A stretch of 64,000 bases of DNA, taken from positions 9,896,902 through 9,960,901 of the forward strand of contig NC_087076.1 of NCBI RefSeq assembly GCF_026151205.1, read 5' to 3'. A program made the translations under genes and the position numbers. The DNA is from Bolinopsis microptera. Taxonomy: Eukaryota > Ctenophora > Tentaculata > Lobata > Bolinopsidae. The notes beneath the pieces were generated by a model. That model saw only the letters and a list, made by a program, of their open reading frames with translations. It made no database searches and was not told the DNA's origin. This document shows, in pieces, positions 1 to 26,614 of this stretch; the stretch's first letter is position 1; every line of letters begins with the position of its first letter.

Positions 1-712
1 TCCTATTTATCTGGTAATGTTAACACCATCTAGATACCCGTAAAGTGTTACGGCGCCGGGTTTCTGCATATTTCATGTTGTCAATAAAGTTACATTTTTT
101 ATGATGATGTGACGCATGGAAAATCGCAAAGTTGTGGTCGAGTTAAGTTGGGTTAGTCTTGAAAACTTTTAACTTGAGGACGTGAGGACAAAACACTGAT
201 ACAAGTTTCACTCCAACAATTCTTACTGTAACTAAGATACGATATATTTTGTAGTCCGGAGTATAACAGAAAGGCTCATTCTGAGCCTCCCAATTGCCCG
301 GTATCAAGAATCAATATATGAATATAGCACTCAGCAGTCAGCAGGAGGGTGTTACGATGGTCCTTTGTCAAGAGCTGCCCGATTACTTTGTTCGATAATC
401 GTGTCACGTGTCTCATTATAGTCACATGTCTCGTTAATAGTACCTTGCTAATACCTTTCCTTATCTGTCTAATCTGAATTGTCCGACTGGACAAAAGAGC
501 TGGAGAGAGAGAGCTGGATTTATACTTTATCTCGTCGTAGTAGATACTTCCCTAATTCCTGTACCTAATCAGAGAGAGGTTATCATTCGCTGACTTACAA
601 AACGTTACATTCTTCCTTTCCCCCGATACTAGCTTTACATTCTTCCTTCTTTCCCCCGGTTACTGACCTAGATACCTTACTTTACTGACTAAGAAGAGGT
701 GTATCACTATCA

Positions 713-776
713 ACTGTACACTGTACACTGTACACTGTACACTGTACACTGTACACTGTACACTGTACACTGTACA
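713..776. repeat. (CTGTACA)n heptamer microsatellite
   Basis: About nine head-to-tail copies of the 7-mer CTGTACA with almost no divergence. GTAC is self-complementary, so each unit can pair with its neighbour. A second 7-mer array of different sequence sits at 19757-19855. Confidence 0.95.
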
Positions 777-3700
777 GTCTGAATAAAGTCGGTGTCGCAG
801 TTCGCACACTGGCCTCTTCCCCGGTACTTACAGTGAATCAATACAATTCCAACTGCAGTCCTCAGAACACTTACACAGTGTATTATATTGTACTGGTTCA
901 AGACAGAGACCCTCCTTCTCGGCCTCACTACCCACTAACAAGCTCATATACAGGCACGCCTTCTCTTTGTACGCCAGACAGACAGATATATAATATCAGA
1001 CGGCTCGGGATTAGGGGGTAAGGAGTAAGGAGTCCCTTTGAGAGAGGGTTACGTCACTTCTGGTGACCGGTACACTTTCGCTTTGTCATTTGGCTACCAT
1101 AAAATATTCTATTGCTCCAGACAGGACTCAGCTAGAATCTAGATGTCATGATATTAGGGCTGTCAGAAGACGATGGCCCTGTTCGGCTGTACCCCGACCG
1201 TACATCTTGTTGTTCTACAGAAATACGAAATGTTCAGATCATTTAAGGAAAAGGCACATAAAGTATTCGCTCTATAGTCGCTGATCTAAGGTTATTGTCT
1301 TGAAGCTGTTAGACATAATGTAGGAATTGATACGGTAATTCTTTGATAAGATAATATAAAGTCTAAACAATATCGTAGGAGGGTACGTTATATTGTATGC
1401 AGTAATGTATGCCGTTTTTGCGAACAGATTGGATAAGATATCAGCTCGCTTCCCTAGCTGTTGGCCCCCCCCCCCCCCCACCACTATCTAATATCGAGAC
1501 TACGGCCATGGTAACGATTAAATTATTAAGGTTTAATGAGGAATCTTCTGTCCTCCTTTGATATTGAGAGGCATTTTCTTTGATATACCCGATAGTAACT
1601 AATAGGAATGCCACAAATCAGAATTGAAATGCAGCTTAGTTTGAGTCTGATGTTAAGATACAGTATATTATATAAGATATATGTTTACTCTGATAGGTAC
1701 GTACGTATGTGTTGCAGTTTTTAACAACATGCTCTGAGCTCAGAATCAGAAAAATAATATTAAACCAGCCCTGATTAACATCTGAAGTTGGTGCTGAAAC
1801 CGGCAATGGTACCGGAGGTACCGGGTAAATACCATTACTATTTCTAGAATGTTGCTGTACTATTCTAGAATGTTCCTGTCACGTGGTACGTACAGCGCAA
1901 CCCCAGTTAGCCGGGTTGAGTTGTGAGCCAGATAGTGTAGTTAATTAAACCTGGTTAAAACCTTGTGAATTAGCGTAATTGTGCAGCTCATGGATTGTTC
2001 CTCAACAATGTGTGTCAATAGAGTCTAGGTGAGAGTAACTGACTGGTACGTGTCATTTCCATTTTCCAAGGTTAGCGCACGTTTGTCGACTGATCTCACA
2101 GCTTCACAGATAATACATTATAATTATCTGATACTCAAGAGCTTCACATGACATTTCTGATGAAAACGTAATATGCTACAGCACGCTATTCGTCAAATTA
2201 TGCTTTTCAGTCAAATCATCATGAGGAATACTGCGCTGAAAACACGAGATTGGCTTTGTTTTGAGAATCACGTCTCCACATTCAATAGAATTTATCGAAC
2301 TTACATATTAAATTATCCAGACTGATTGTTTAATATCAGTATAAAAATTAGCTATAACACGCTTTTAAACGTGATACAGTCTAATCTACAAGATCATGAG
2401 TCATGACACTGTCACAGGTCACTGTTGGCTGTTCCCGGTGTAACTCCTAGCAGTTGAGTTGGTTACTATTCACAGCAATCACAGTTGACCAGCTGCTTGA
2501 ACAGGTGCAAGTGTCACGGCTACATGGTCATCATCTCTACCTACTGATAATCAGTCACGTGTGTTACCATGTGTCACGTGTTAAAATATTGGCATATTAT
2601 GATTTATGAGTGTGTGTGAAGTGCAGGTATTATGCGCATATATTATATTGGTGGTGTTCGTGAAATTGGGTAGATGGTGTGTTAAATACTGCACAACTCC
2701 CAGGAGTAATCAAATAGAAGAGGTGTGTTACCAGTAGTGCTAAGTACGTGGTCATGTTATTTAAAGCTCGTAGTTCTTAGTACAGGATCGTTAGTGAGAT
2801 ATTTCTATAGTAGAAACTTAAACTAAGTAGAAACTGATATATTAGTTTAGCTAGTGACTTACCATGATTTCGCTTCAAGCCGAACGCTATCATTTAAAAC
2901 ATCAAAACAACCCGCTCCCCTAAACATAAAATCCAGCAGCTCACATCCAACAAAAACATGGCCAGCCAAACACACCTAACCCTCCCCGCTACACGGTTAA
3001 CAGATTTAGAAATTAAAGTCCACTAATGTGCAGCTAGCCGGGTAGAGTAACCGTATTATGTCTGTAGCGGGGGTGTGCCCTGGTCAGCGCTGCTAACACG
3101 CCACCTGCTATTCGGCACTCTATTACATTATATCCCTACAACCTGTCATCTCTTCAGATCACCTTACCGGACAGACAGCTCTCTAACTGCTGCTGTTCTC
3201 TGTTGTTGTTGGTTAGACGTGATAGGATCATGTTGTTACTGTGACAAATGACAGGAACTTGTTAAGTAGTCTCTAGTAGGGATGTTATGTTGCAGTCTTG
3301 TGTATCATGTGTTGTTCGAGGAGCTTGAGTCTTTCGTCTTTGATTTCTGAGCGGTCCGATTCGATTTGCTGGTGATCTTCATCAGTAGGCGAGTACAATT
3401 ACTAGAGCCGTACCGACCGCAGATTTAAGATCTGAATATTTGGAACATTGGTTACAATTATCTCTCTAGCTGCACTTATTTTATCTCCTTTTTGTTTTGT
3501 TTTTTCTCCGTAACTTCGTCAAGGCTGACGTCTCCCTGACAAATACACTGGAACTACAGCATGCCGCTGCCTATCATGGGTTTGGGTTAATTCGCTGCAG
3601 ATCCCGACAGCAACTGCTTTTCTTGGCTGTAAGAGGTCGACATACAATAGCTAATAGATTTACCAGACATCATCAGCGATGCAGTAATGTTGAGCAGCAC

Positions 3701-4103
3701 TGCAACAATGTCAACTAAACCACAAGTCCAATTTTCTGATCTTATCTGAGCCAATGGAGGTTGGAGAATAATGCATCTAACAATGCCGCTGTCAGACATA
3801 TGTATTGTCTGTCTGGACTGAAAATCTATCTAATACCTTGATTCATTGTTGGGTTTCTTTAGCTGTCCGGGCTTCTTCAAATTTCGTGCAATCAAACACT
3901 GCCTTTCTTTAAAGATTTCACGTAAAATTAGTGACCATGTGCATGCCATGATTCGTATCCTAAAATTGTCAATTAAGTCAGACCTGTTCGTTCTGGTAGA
4001 TGTGAGTATATCTATTTAGAGTGATTAATCACTCATATCTTTATTGAGTAAACGTTCAGCGAGCTTAAAATGTATGATGAAATTGAAGAGCCACTTGGAG
4101 AGT

Positions 4104-4170
4104 AATGGATGCAGAATGCATATTGCATATTGCATTATATTGCATAATGCATATTGCATATGCTAATGTT
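4104..4170. repeat. Imperfect ATGCATATTGCAT repeat
   Basis: Short A/T-rich array of alternating TGCATAT / TGCATAA units, rich in the palindrome ATGCAT. It resembles the later GTGCATA array at 19757 in composition. Confidence 0.75.
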
Positions 4171-4629
4171 TACCTGTAACACGAACAATTATATGAGATA
4201 GTGGCGTATAATAGAATAAAATCATGCCCTCTAACTATACTTTCATTTCTTTTAACCAATTCAAGGTTGGAGAAATGGAATCTGAACTATCCTTGATTTC
4301 CTCCAGCAAGTTATATGAATATAGTAAATTTACACTATTTGTAATTGTGGCCAGAATTTGGACGCACGAAGGCTTGCTAAGTCCTTGCAGCGTTGCTGAT
4401 TATAAAATCACACTGTCTAATTCACACCAGGATGATGATGACACAATAGCTTGTAATGGCTGAATCTCTGTATTGTAGCCTTTGTATACCAACTGAAACA
4501 TCACTTACAAAATTTAGGAAGAACTTAGAGTCTGCGAAACCAGTTGTCATGAACAATGAAGATTAGACATAGCCACACGGCCACTATAAATAGTACCATT
4601 TACTGAAGACTAAATCGTTACATTTTCAG

Positions 4630-19705
<15,076 letters not shown>

Positions 19706-21160
19706 ACCAGTTGGCAGGAAAAGAAGATCGTCTCGACTTAAACGATCAAAGTTGTCGAGCATAGTGCATAGTGCATAATGCATAGTGCATAGTGCATAGT
19801 GCATAATGCATAATGCATAATGCATAGTGCATAGTGCATAGTGCATAGTGCACAATGTAACCTCAGACTCTCGAGTTAACAACTCGTATATTTATTATTG
19901 TGTAAATTGTGTGGTGTATCTTTATAAGTGAAATTGTTTAAACGGTGTGTGGATAAATAGTTCCGGTTAATGGTCATGGTATATTTGATATTGATTATCG
20001 TGATTTTGGGTTGAATATGGTTTTAAAATGAGGAGTGTGATTTTCTTCCATTTGTTTAAACTTAACTTTAAGAATATGTGTTTTCGTAAACAAAAGAAAT
20101 GTTAATGGAAAAATCCACACTACGGAAATTAAATTCCGGTGACAGTCAGCTGTCAGACTCTGTGGTATTTCCATTAACTTTCTGGATGTTTTAATCTATT
20201 TATGAGATACGAGCTTAATTCCCTTGATATTCTCTGTGGAGCTTTTTTCCCTTAAAACTGATTAGTGAGGCTTGAGCTTGTTACACTTTGTGATAGTGTC
20301 AATAAAGTTAGTTTATCGACAAATTATATGAGATAGATAAGTTCAGGAGCGTAGCTGTAAACGTTTAAGGAGCACTAAAGTTGTCTAATTCAGTTTAATT
20401 CGAGCTGTTTTGAACCATAATAGTAACACGTGCCATGGTATATTGATTGCTGGGGAAATTTATCGAGCAGTATATTATGGTATATATGGGGCTTGCTTTT
20501 GATAGGTTTAGTTAGTGATATTTATTAGCAGTCTAGTACTAAAAGTGTCGTGGCTCGGTGAATTGCAGTCGCTGTGCGCGCGGTCACTTCTCATGGGCGC
20601 GGTTTTGAGCGATATTGGATATGATTTTTTGGTTTCGCCTGTGTTTAAGATTGAGGAAGCTTACAATGCAATCTATTTCTTGTGTCGTGATCCCAATGGA
20701 AATATTCTAAGTGGTAGCGTCTGCTCATCTATTTATAAGTACTTAAAAACTGTTTAAGTTACGCGTTAAGTATATTCTCGGGTTGATTTTAGATGATACG
20801 TGCAGTGTGTGTTTAACGTTTATATTAGACTATTCCATGAAAACTGTTAAGAGTCTAAATGTTTGGTTTTGTGTGTCTGCAGACCGGACCAAGAGTTTTC
20901 AAATGTGTATTTGAAAGATCAGATTCTTCAACTCTAAAGATTCGAAACGGCAATATAATCACAATGTGCAAAGTGCCCAACTCTTATTCGATGAATATTT
21001 TTGCTGAAAAGTTAATGTATATATTGCCAGTTGGTATTATAAATTTAGGTGATGTTGTAATACTATTACTAATAGCTTTAACAATTATCTTGTGAATACT
21101 GCTTCTTGATAAGTCTATTTCTATATTAATATGTATAAAGCGAGACGATATATGTATACA
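19706..21160. other. SUGP1 3' flank
   Basis: Presumed SUGP1 3' UTR (AATAAA at 20301) followed by intergenic DNA. Two open frames of about 80 codons at 20515-20757 and 20859-21095 show no family resemblance that I recognise; the second ends in a hydrophobic stretch. They are most likely chance. Confidence 0.45.
19757..19855. repeat. (GTGCATA)n heptamer array in the SUGP1 3' UTR
   Basis: About fourteen copies of GTGCATA / ATGCATA starting 52 bp after the SUGP1 stop codon, so very probably transcribed. GTGCATA/ATGCATA variants are interleaved in blocks. Confidence 0.9.
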
Positions 21161-22013
21161 GGGGGGGGGGGGGGCGGCAGGGGTGTAGGAATGATTTTCT
21201 TCATGAGGGGGCCAAAATCTTAGAGTTTTTCAAATTTAACACGCGCTTTGGCCACAGTCTGAATTTCAAAAACAGCAAAACATGTAAAAGGCCTAGCTGA
21301 GCAATTTGGCAATCATTTTCAAACATAGTTTCAAGAACGATTAAAATAATACGATTTTAAATGCATATTAATTATTAGGGCCTGCAAGCAGCTCTTGCGA
21401 AATAAGTGTAGTTCGAAAAAGGGATGCATATTGCATTCTCTCGAAAAGAATTTCAGGAAATTTGCTCCCAGAATTGAAATCTAGCAATGTGAAATGATAA
21501 ATCCAGAAAGATTTTATTGTGCCTATTTAATTAATTTAAGGGTCAAAGGAAAAGTCCTGCAAATTTTGAAAAATATTCTTACAGTAATATGTCTCACTCT
21601 CTAAGAGGGTACAACATGCAAGAAGGGAGAAACTGGAACAATTCTTGGAAAATTTGTTTTAAGGAATGAATTCTATCAATGAGTTAATGTAAATTTGGAC
21701 TACAAGGGGCAAACTGTGTCCTGCTAATTTACTCCCACGGCATAAAAAAGTAATCAGTAATGTTATCCGAATTTTATCCTCGCTAGGCTTCTAAACTTCT
21801 GATGAATCCTGACATGTAATATGTTTTGTTTAAAGACCTTTAATTCACACACCAAAACTTTAAATTTTATCAAATTACAAATGTCCTAATATATACGTCT
21901 CTTATTAAGTTAAAAAGTCAGGGGTGCAGCTGTTGTACTTCAATTAAAATGATTGATCGCGCCGGATCGCGATGTTATTTTATCAAAATCAGCTACCCGT
22001 TTAGTATCCACTT
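21161..22013. other. Intergenic, isolated G run
   Basis: Starts with a run of about 13 G at 21161 followed by CGGCAGGGG. It resembles the left end of the G-run elements, but I found no matching C run or duplication, so it is not called an element. The rest has no recognisable feature. Confidence 0.4.
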
Positions 22014-22200
22014 GGTGGCCTAGTGGTTAGAGCATCCGCCTTCCGAAGGTTCAGGGTTCGAATCCCAGTGTCACCTAGACTAGGGGGTAGCTAAGAATCC
22101 ATTGAATCTATGCGATCTCCTCGGTCGACTCAGCCGAATGATAGGAAACTTAACTGAGGGTTTAAAAATGAGGAGGGGTACCTGTTATAAAATTCTGCAA
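22014..22200 (+). mobile_element. tRNA-derived SINE
   Basis: The head (22014-22075) has a pol III A box (TGGCCTAGTGG) and B box (GGTTCGAATCC) and a 6-bp acceptor-like pairing (GGTGGC/GTCACC), but a poor anticodon stem, so it is tRNA-like and not a working tRNA. The body (about 22085-22185) shares TAGCTAAG, a TCTATGC tract, GACTCAGCCGAAT and TGAGGGTTtAAAAATGAGGAG with the reverse complement of 54890-55191, which has a different tRNA-like head. Confidence 0.75.
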
Positions 22201-22411
22201 AGCAACAACTCTCCAATATAAATGATAAAACACGGCGAATATAAAACAGCGACCGTCGACCTTACTCTTAGCAGACTTGAGATCACATATTCCGATATTC
22301 CTATTGCCTGCCCAATAAATCACTTAAATCACGGGATATTAAAATTATCTGGGAACTGATCTTCCATATGCTCCTGTGTGCAGGAAAGTTGCGCTCCCAC
22401 TGTACTGGCAC

Positions 22412-23125
22412 CAGGAGGTGACCGGGATTGGCAATTTTGAGCTATCCCGGTCCCGGTCAAGTCACAGTTTTCATCCCGGTCCCGGTCAAATGCTGATTTA
22501 TGATCCCGGTCCCGGTTAATTCAGGATTCCCGGTCCCGGTCAATCACTCAAATTTGCCGGGATTTTGACCGGGATCTTTTACATAATTTCATTCACTGTG
22601 ATTTTAAGTTTTTACTTTCATTCATTGTGAATTTCATCTTTAAACAACCTCTGAGCCAAATAAAACAATGTTTAAAATTGCTAAACAAGTTTGAGTAATA
22701 AATTATGATCATGAATTAAGTATAATTGTCAATTGGAATTGGAGAATGAAACTGTTGAATAATTTGAGGGATCATTGATTGAGGAATGAGGAATGAGGGT
22801 GAACTTGAGTAATCAGTACATGAACATTATTGGTGTAGTACATTAGGCCCATACCCCATATTGACGGGTTTTTTCTAGTTTTTTCAAATTTAATATTCTA
22901 GTTATTACTTATTCAAATTGTTCAATTATATAATGTAAATGAAAGTTGCAGCTTTCAATATGAGAATACCAGTTTTGGTCCCGGTCAAATCCCGGTCATC
23001 CCGGTCAAATTGGATTGTTGGTCCCGGTCCCGGTAAGATGGAAATTATTGGTCCCGGTCCCGGTAAATTGATAATCTCAGTCCCGGTCCCGGTCAGGCCT
23101 GAAATCATGTCCCGGTCACCTCCTG
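22412..23125. mobile_element. hAT-type MITE, 714 bp, CCGGTCCCGGT-rich
   Basis: Terminal inverted repeats CAGGAGGTGACCGGGA...TCCCGGTCACCTCCTG are flanked by the 8-bp duplication ACTGGCAC at 22404-22411 and 23126-23133. CAGG ends with an 8-bp duplication are the hAT signature. Subterminal regions on both sides are arrays of TCCCGGTCCCGGTCA, with an AT-rich centre. There is no transposase, so it is non-autonomous. Confidence 0.92.
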
Positions 23126-23133
23126 ACTGGCAC

Positions 23134-23490
23134 TAAATCGCTCGCCCAACTTTTAAGTATTTTCTTTTGAAGAGGCCCTGAGGGTATAGTAGGTAAGTGA
23201 TTTAATTCGGGGTACTTTTTGGACGCTGATTCCGAATCCCCGCCATTACGTAGGGTAAAAATTCTTCCTTGGAAAGTTATGGACAAAAAACTGTTATGGC
23301 CACGTGGCTAGTAAAACACGAATTCGATTGTTTAGGGCTCGGGTTAGGGTTGTTGTTAGGTTTATGGATAGCTTCGGAGTTATGGTTAGGGTTGGGATTA
23401 GGGTCTATGTAAAACCATTTTCTTCGGCTGGAAAACCAAAATCACGTGATAATTTTTGGGCAATCGAATTATAAGTAAGAGCCGGAAAGT
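23134..23490 (+). repeat. Dispersed repeat with internal TTAGGG-like tract, copy 1
   Basis: Shares GGACGCTGATTCCGAATC, ACGTAGGGT, GTTATGG.CAAAAAAC, AATTCGATT.TTTAGG and a degenerate TTAGGG-like tract (23336-23405) with the reverse complement of 34364-34655. The start (TAAATCGCTCGCCCAA) reappears inverted at the far end of the other copy, suggesting inverted termini. It abuts the hAT MITE's right-hand duplication. Confidence 0.7.
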
Positions 23491-24001
23491 TGTGAGCAGA
23501 ATCGACGACACATTCCTTTCCTACATTTCCTTTGGATTTCCTGATCAGTGATCTAAGAACACCTACAGGAAGTTAAATGTTCCCTTCGATAATCCAGACC
23601 AATGAATCAAATACTGCGACTGCAAGTGCATACGTAGTAAAATTGGGTCGATCGAGTTTATGGTTTATAAATCCTAAACCTCGGCGGCGTTTATTGGTCT
23701 TACCTTACTCGAGAATATTATAGCGGGTTAATTTATGACTGGGAAAATTAATAACCGGGAAAAATATGGCGGAATTTCCCAAAACCCGCCAAATTATCCC
23801 GGTCATGTATTTACCGGTGGCCGACCGTTCAAGTTTTTTTTCAGAGGTCAACAAATTTTCAACCGAAATTTCTGTTTTTGTTACTTGTTAAAGAAGTTAT
23901 TTCAATTTACAGTTACTGATATTACTCAGAAATAGAAAATTAAAGACACGTCTAGTATTTAAAGGAAAATAAATCTATAGCAATAATAAGTCAAATCTTC
24001 A

Positions 24002-24193
24002 TTAAAGCGTATTCTCATTCTCATTATCGCTAATGTCCCCTCCATTATCATTATTGATATCCCCCTGCTGCTGACCGTCAAATTCGAAGTTGTATTGTTG
24101 TCTTAACAAGACTTTCATTTTGTCCGCTAATGGGGCTACTGCTCTGAAGGTCAGCCGGAGCTTAATTTCCTGCCCACCGCTTGGTATTGGCAA
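24002..24193 (-). pseudogene. C-terminal coding remnant within the TA-flanked MITE
   Basis: The minus-strand frame encodes PSGGQEIKLRLTFRAV and an acidic tail rich in Asp/Asn ending at a stop at 24002. Upstream, the frame continues beyond the nested element as LLEQLKMQSQDVPQ (about 25783-25825). The insertion therefore split one frame: reading across the GCAATTG duplication restores it. The related MITE at 61311-62111 also has a minus-strand frame ending in an acidic tail (about 61668-61795, DDPDEDNEDDYNLLED). Function unknown. Confidence 0.4.
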
Positions 24194-24197
24194 TTGG

Positions 24198-25779
24198 GGG
24201 GGGGGGGGCCAATGGCATAAATGGAGAAAATGGAGAATTACTCATGGGTTTTTCCATTTTCTCCATAGAAATAGTCTCCATTTTATGCCATTTTATGCCA
24301 TTTTATGCCATGGAAAACCTGAAAAATTTAGAATTTCGAGAAAAATTATTTTAAAAAAAAGATATTTTCGTAATAATGAACAGAGTATCATGAAACATGG
24401 AGAAAAGTGGTTTTCAGAAAAACTTTGAAAAATGTTGACTTAGAAAATGTTCGGTCCGAGTCATTTTCGATACGTACCTCCCGTATCGAGAGCTCCCGAT
24501 TCCGAGCTCGTGTTGCAAAGGGGAGGCCTGCCTTCCGTGATCGCATTACTTCGAGTCCAAAATTGTGTATCGAGGGGAAGGTGTGGACTTCGAAAAACCG
24601 AAAAAAATATTTTCGGCCAATAATGAACAGAGTATCATGAAACATGGAGAAAAGTGGTTTTCAGAAAAACTTTGAAAAATGTTGACTTAGAAAATGTTCG
24701 GTCCGAGTCATTTTCGATACGTACCTCCCGTATCGAGAGCTCCCGATTCCGAGCTCGTGTTGCAAAGGGGAGGCCTGCCTTCCGAGATCGCATTACCTCG
24801 AGTCCAAAATTGTGTATCGAGGGGAAGGTGTGGACTTCGAAAAACCGAAAAAATATTTTCGGCAAATAATGAACAGAGTAGCATGAAACGTGGAAAAAAG
24901 CGGTTTTCAGAAAAAATTTGAAAAATTTTGACCGAAAAATATTTTCGGCTTATAATGAACAAGGTAGCATGAAACGTGGAGAAAAGTGTTTTTCAGAAAA
25001 ACTGAAAAATTTTGACTTAGAAAATTACCCCTCGCTCGGTACACAATTTTGGACTCGAGGCTTCCCCCTGGTAATGCGATCTCGGAAGGCAGGCCTCCCC
25101 TTTGCAACACGAGCTCGGAATCGGGAGCTCTCGATACGAGAGGTACGTATCGAGAATGACTCGGGCCGAAAATTTTCTAAGTCAAAATTTTTCAAAGTTT
25201 TTCTCAAAACCACTTTTCTCCACGTTTCATGCTACCCTCTTCATTATAAGCCGAAAATATTTTTTTGGTTTTTCGGTTTATCGAAGTCTGCACCTACCCC
25301 TCGATACACAAATTTGGACTCGAGGCTTCCCCCTGGTAATGCGATCTCGGAAGACAGGGCTCCCCTTTGCAGTGCGAGCTTGTTTCGACTGTCGAGGATG
25401 TAGGTCTCACTTCTCAGTGCCTATTACTCTCCCCTATTACTCCTGCTGTAGTATATAGCCTGTAGAAATAACTTTACACTAGGCTTGAGTAATTATGAGT
25501 TTGCCTGAAGTGTGCCTCTACCAACCTAGTATAAGCATCTAGTAGCCTACTATGAGCTTTCATAAGCTTGTTACGCCCCTAGTAAGCGTAAATAAACATG
25601 TTAGGATGTCCAATTTAGGTGTCAAATGGTGTTAAAGATGAAATTTCGAAGACAAAATTCATGGCATAAAATGGAGAAAATGGAGAATTACTCATGGGTT
25701 TTTCCATTTTCTCCATAGAAAAAGTCTCCATTTTATGCCATTTTATGCCATTTTATGCCATTGGCCCCCCCCCCCCCCC
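24198..25779. mobile_element. G-run-bounded foldback element nested in the 23703 MITE
   Basis: Bounded by a 13-G run (24196-24208) and a 15-C run (25765-25779). The duplication GCAATTGG (24190-24197 and 25780-25787) is 8 bp, with the G's ambiguous. The terminal near-palindromic module, ATGGCATAAATGGAGAAAATGG through TTTTATGCCAT, is present at 24209-24316 and 25658-25764 in direct orientation. The interior is a foldback. A 247-bp unit occurs twice in tandem (24378 and 24625), a third truncated copy starts at 24871, and an inverted arm runs about 25020-25330. No transposase ORF. Confidence 0.88.
24378..25330. repeat. 247-bp tandem unit plus inverted arm
   Basis: Unit starts at 24378, 24625 and 24871 (GAACAGAGTATCATGAAACA). 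The first two units are near-identical and contain CTCGAGTCCAAAATTGTGTA and CGAAAAACCGAAAAAATATT. The reverse complement appears at about 25025-25330, giving a large stem. Open frames reported on both strands here mirror each other and come from the duplication. Confidence 0.9.
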
Positions 25780-26220
25780 GCAATTGGGGAACGTCTTGGC
25801 TTTGCATCTTCAACTGCTCCAGTAATCAATCCACCGTGGACCATGAAATAGTGGCACAGTTTACTCACTTCATGGGCAAGAAAAGTGAGAATCACGGTCC
25901 ACCCTGAAATCTGATTTCCATAACCAAATTGTGATTTTTATAACGAAATTATGGTAGCAACCGCCAATAAAGTTACAGCCCTCCATCCACTGCTTCAAAA
26001 GTCTTCTCTAGCACATATGAGACTTCAGGTAAAATATGATGATCACCACCCCCTTGGAACCCCATAATCTGAGTCGGCGGGTTTTCTTATGACTGGTAAA
26101 ATTTTTGACCGGGAAAAATATGGCGGAATCTTCCAAAACCCACCACTTTATCCCGGTTATAATAATCCCGAGTAAGGTAGTCAACTTTTAGCTACTAGCT
26201 ACTATTAATTGTACTAAAGA

Positions 26221-26607
26221 GGGGGGGAGCCAAGTGGATATTTGTAGATATTTGGATAATGTCATCCACTTTTTTCGTGAATTATCCATTACAATAATCT
26301 ACAAATATCTACATTTATCTACAAAAAATGTATATCTCAAACATGTGCCCAGAAATTCTACTGAATTTTTGGAGATAAATGTATAAATTTGTAGAATTTG
26401 TAGAATTTTCGTGAATTATCCATTGACAATAATCTACAAATATCTACATTTATCTACAAAAAATGTAATCTCAAATATGTGCCCAGAAATTCTACTGAAT
26501 TTTTGGAGATAAATGTATAAATTTGTAGAATGTCATCCACTTTTTTCGTGGATTATCCATTCTACATTAATCTACAAATATCTACAAATATCCACTTGGC
26601 TCCCCCC
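26221..26607. mobile_element. Short G-run-bounded element (387 bp)
   Basis: Starts with GGGGGGGAGCCAAGTGGATA and ends with TATCCACTTGGCTCCCCCCC, flanked by CTAAAGA at 26214-26220 and 26608-26614. The near-palindromic module (AATCTACAAATATCTAC with TGTCATCCACTTTTTTCGTG at its centre) lies at both ends in the same orientation. The middle holds two tandem copies of about 110 bp. It is too short to encode anything and is the cleanest and smallest example of this group in the window. Confidence 0.9.
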
Positions 26608-26614
26608 CTAAAGA

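Larger units (their letters stand above)
1..4629. other. Upstream region, no coding recognised
   Basis: No exon that I can assign is visible here. Because the first recognised SUGP1 exon begins at 4630 in mid-protein, upstream SUGP1 exons (SURP domains) are expected here or before the window, but I could not find them. The stretch holds two short tandem repeats (713-776 and around 4104-4170) and a C homopolymer near 1466-1479. All open frames are short and unremarkable. Confidence 0.5.
23703..26177. mobile_element. TA-flanked MITE (CCTTACTCGGG family), split by a nested element
   Basis: Ends CCTTACTCGAGAATATTA and TAATAATCCCGAGTAAGG, flanked by TA. A near-palindromic module (ACCGGGAAAAATATGGCGGAA, then an AACCCGCC/AACCCACC end) lies at both ends in the same orientation (about 23723-23815 and 26073-26165). 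A second copy of the family is at 61311-62111. Minus the inserted element 24198-25779, the host is about 0.9 kb. It carries a coding remnant on the minus strand. Confidence 0.8.

Noticed and set aside
2863-2975. Possible minus-strand exon resembling part of a DEP domain (GCELLDFMF), with a GTAAGT donor
   Set aside because: Only 37 codons, no neighbouring exon found and the resemblance is weak.
20515-21095. Two ORFs of about 80 codons
   Set aside because: No recognisable domain, no splice context and no second sign of coding; probably chance.
22014-22075. Functional tRNA gene
   Set aside because: A and B boxes are good, but the anticodon stem pairs poorly and the sequence continues into a body shared with another SINE; the heads at 55191 and 39703 fail in the same way.
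24388-25458. Paired ORFs of 60-160 codons on both strands
   Set aside because: They mirror the 247-bp direct and inverted repeats of a foldback element, with the same peptides in several frames and no family match.
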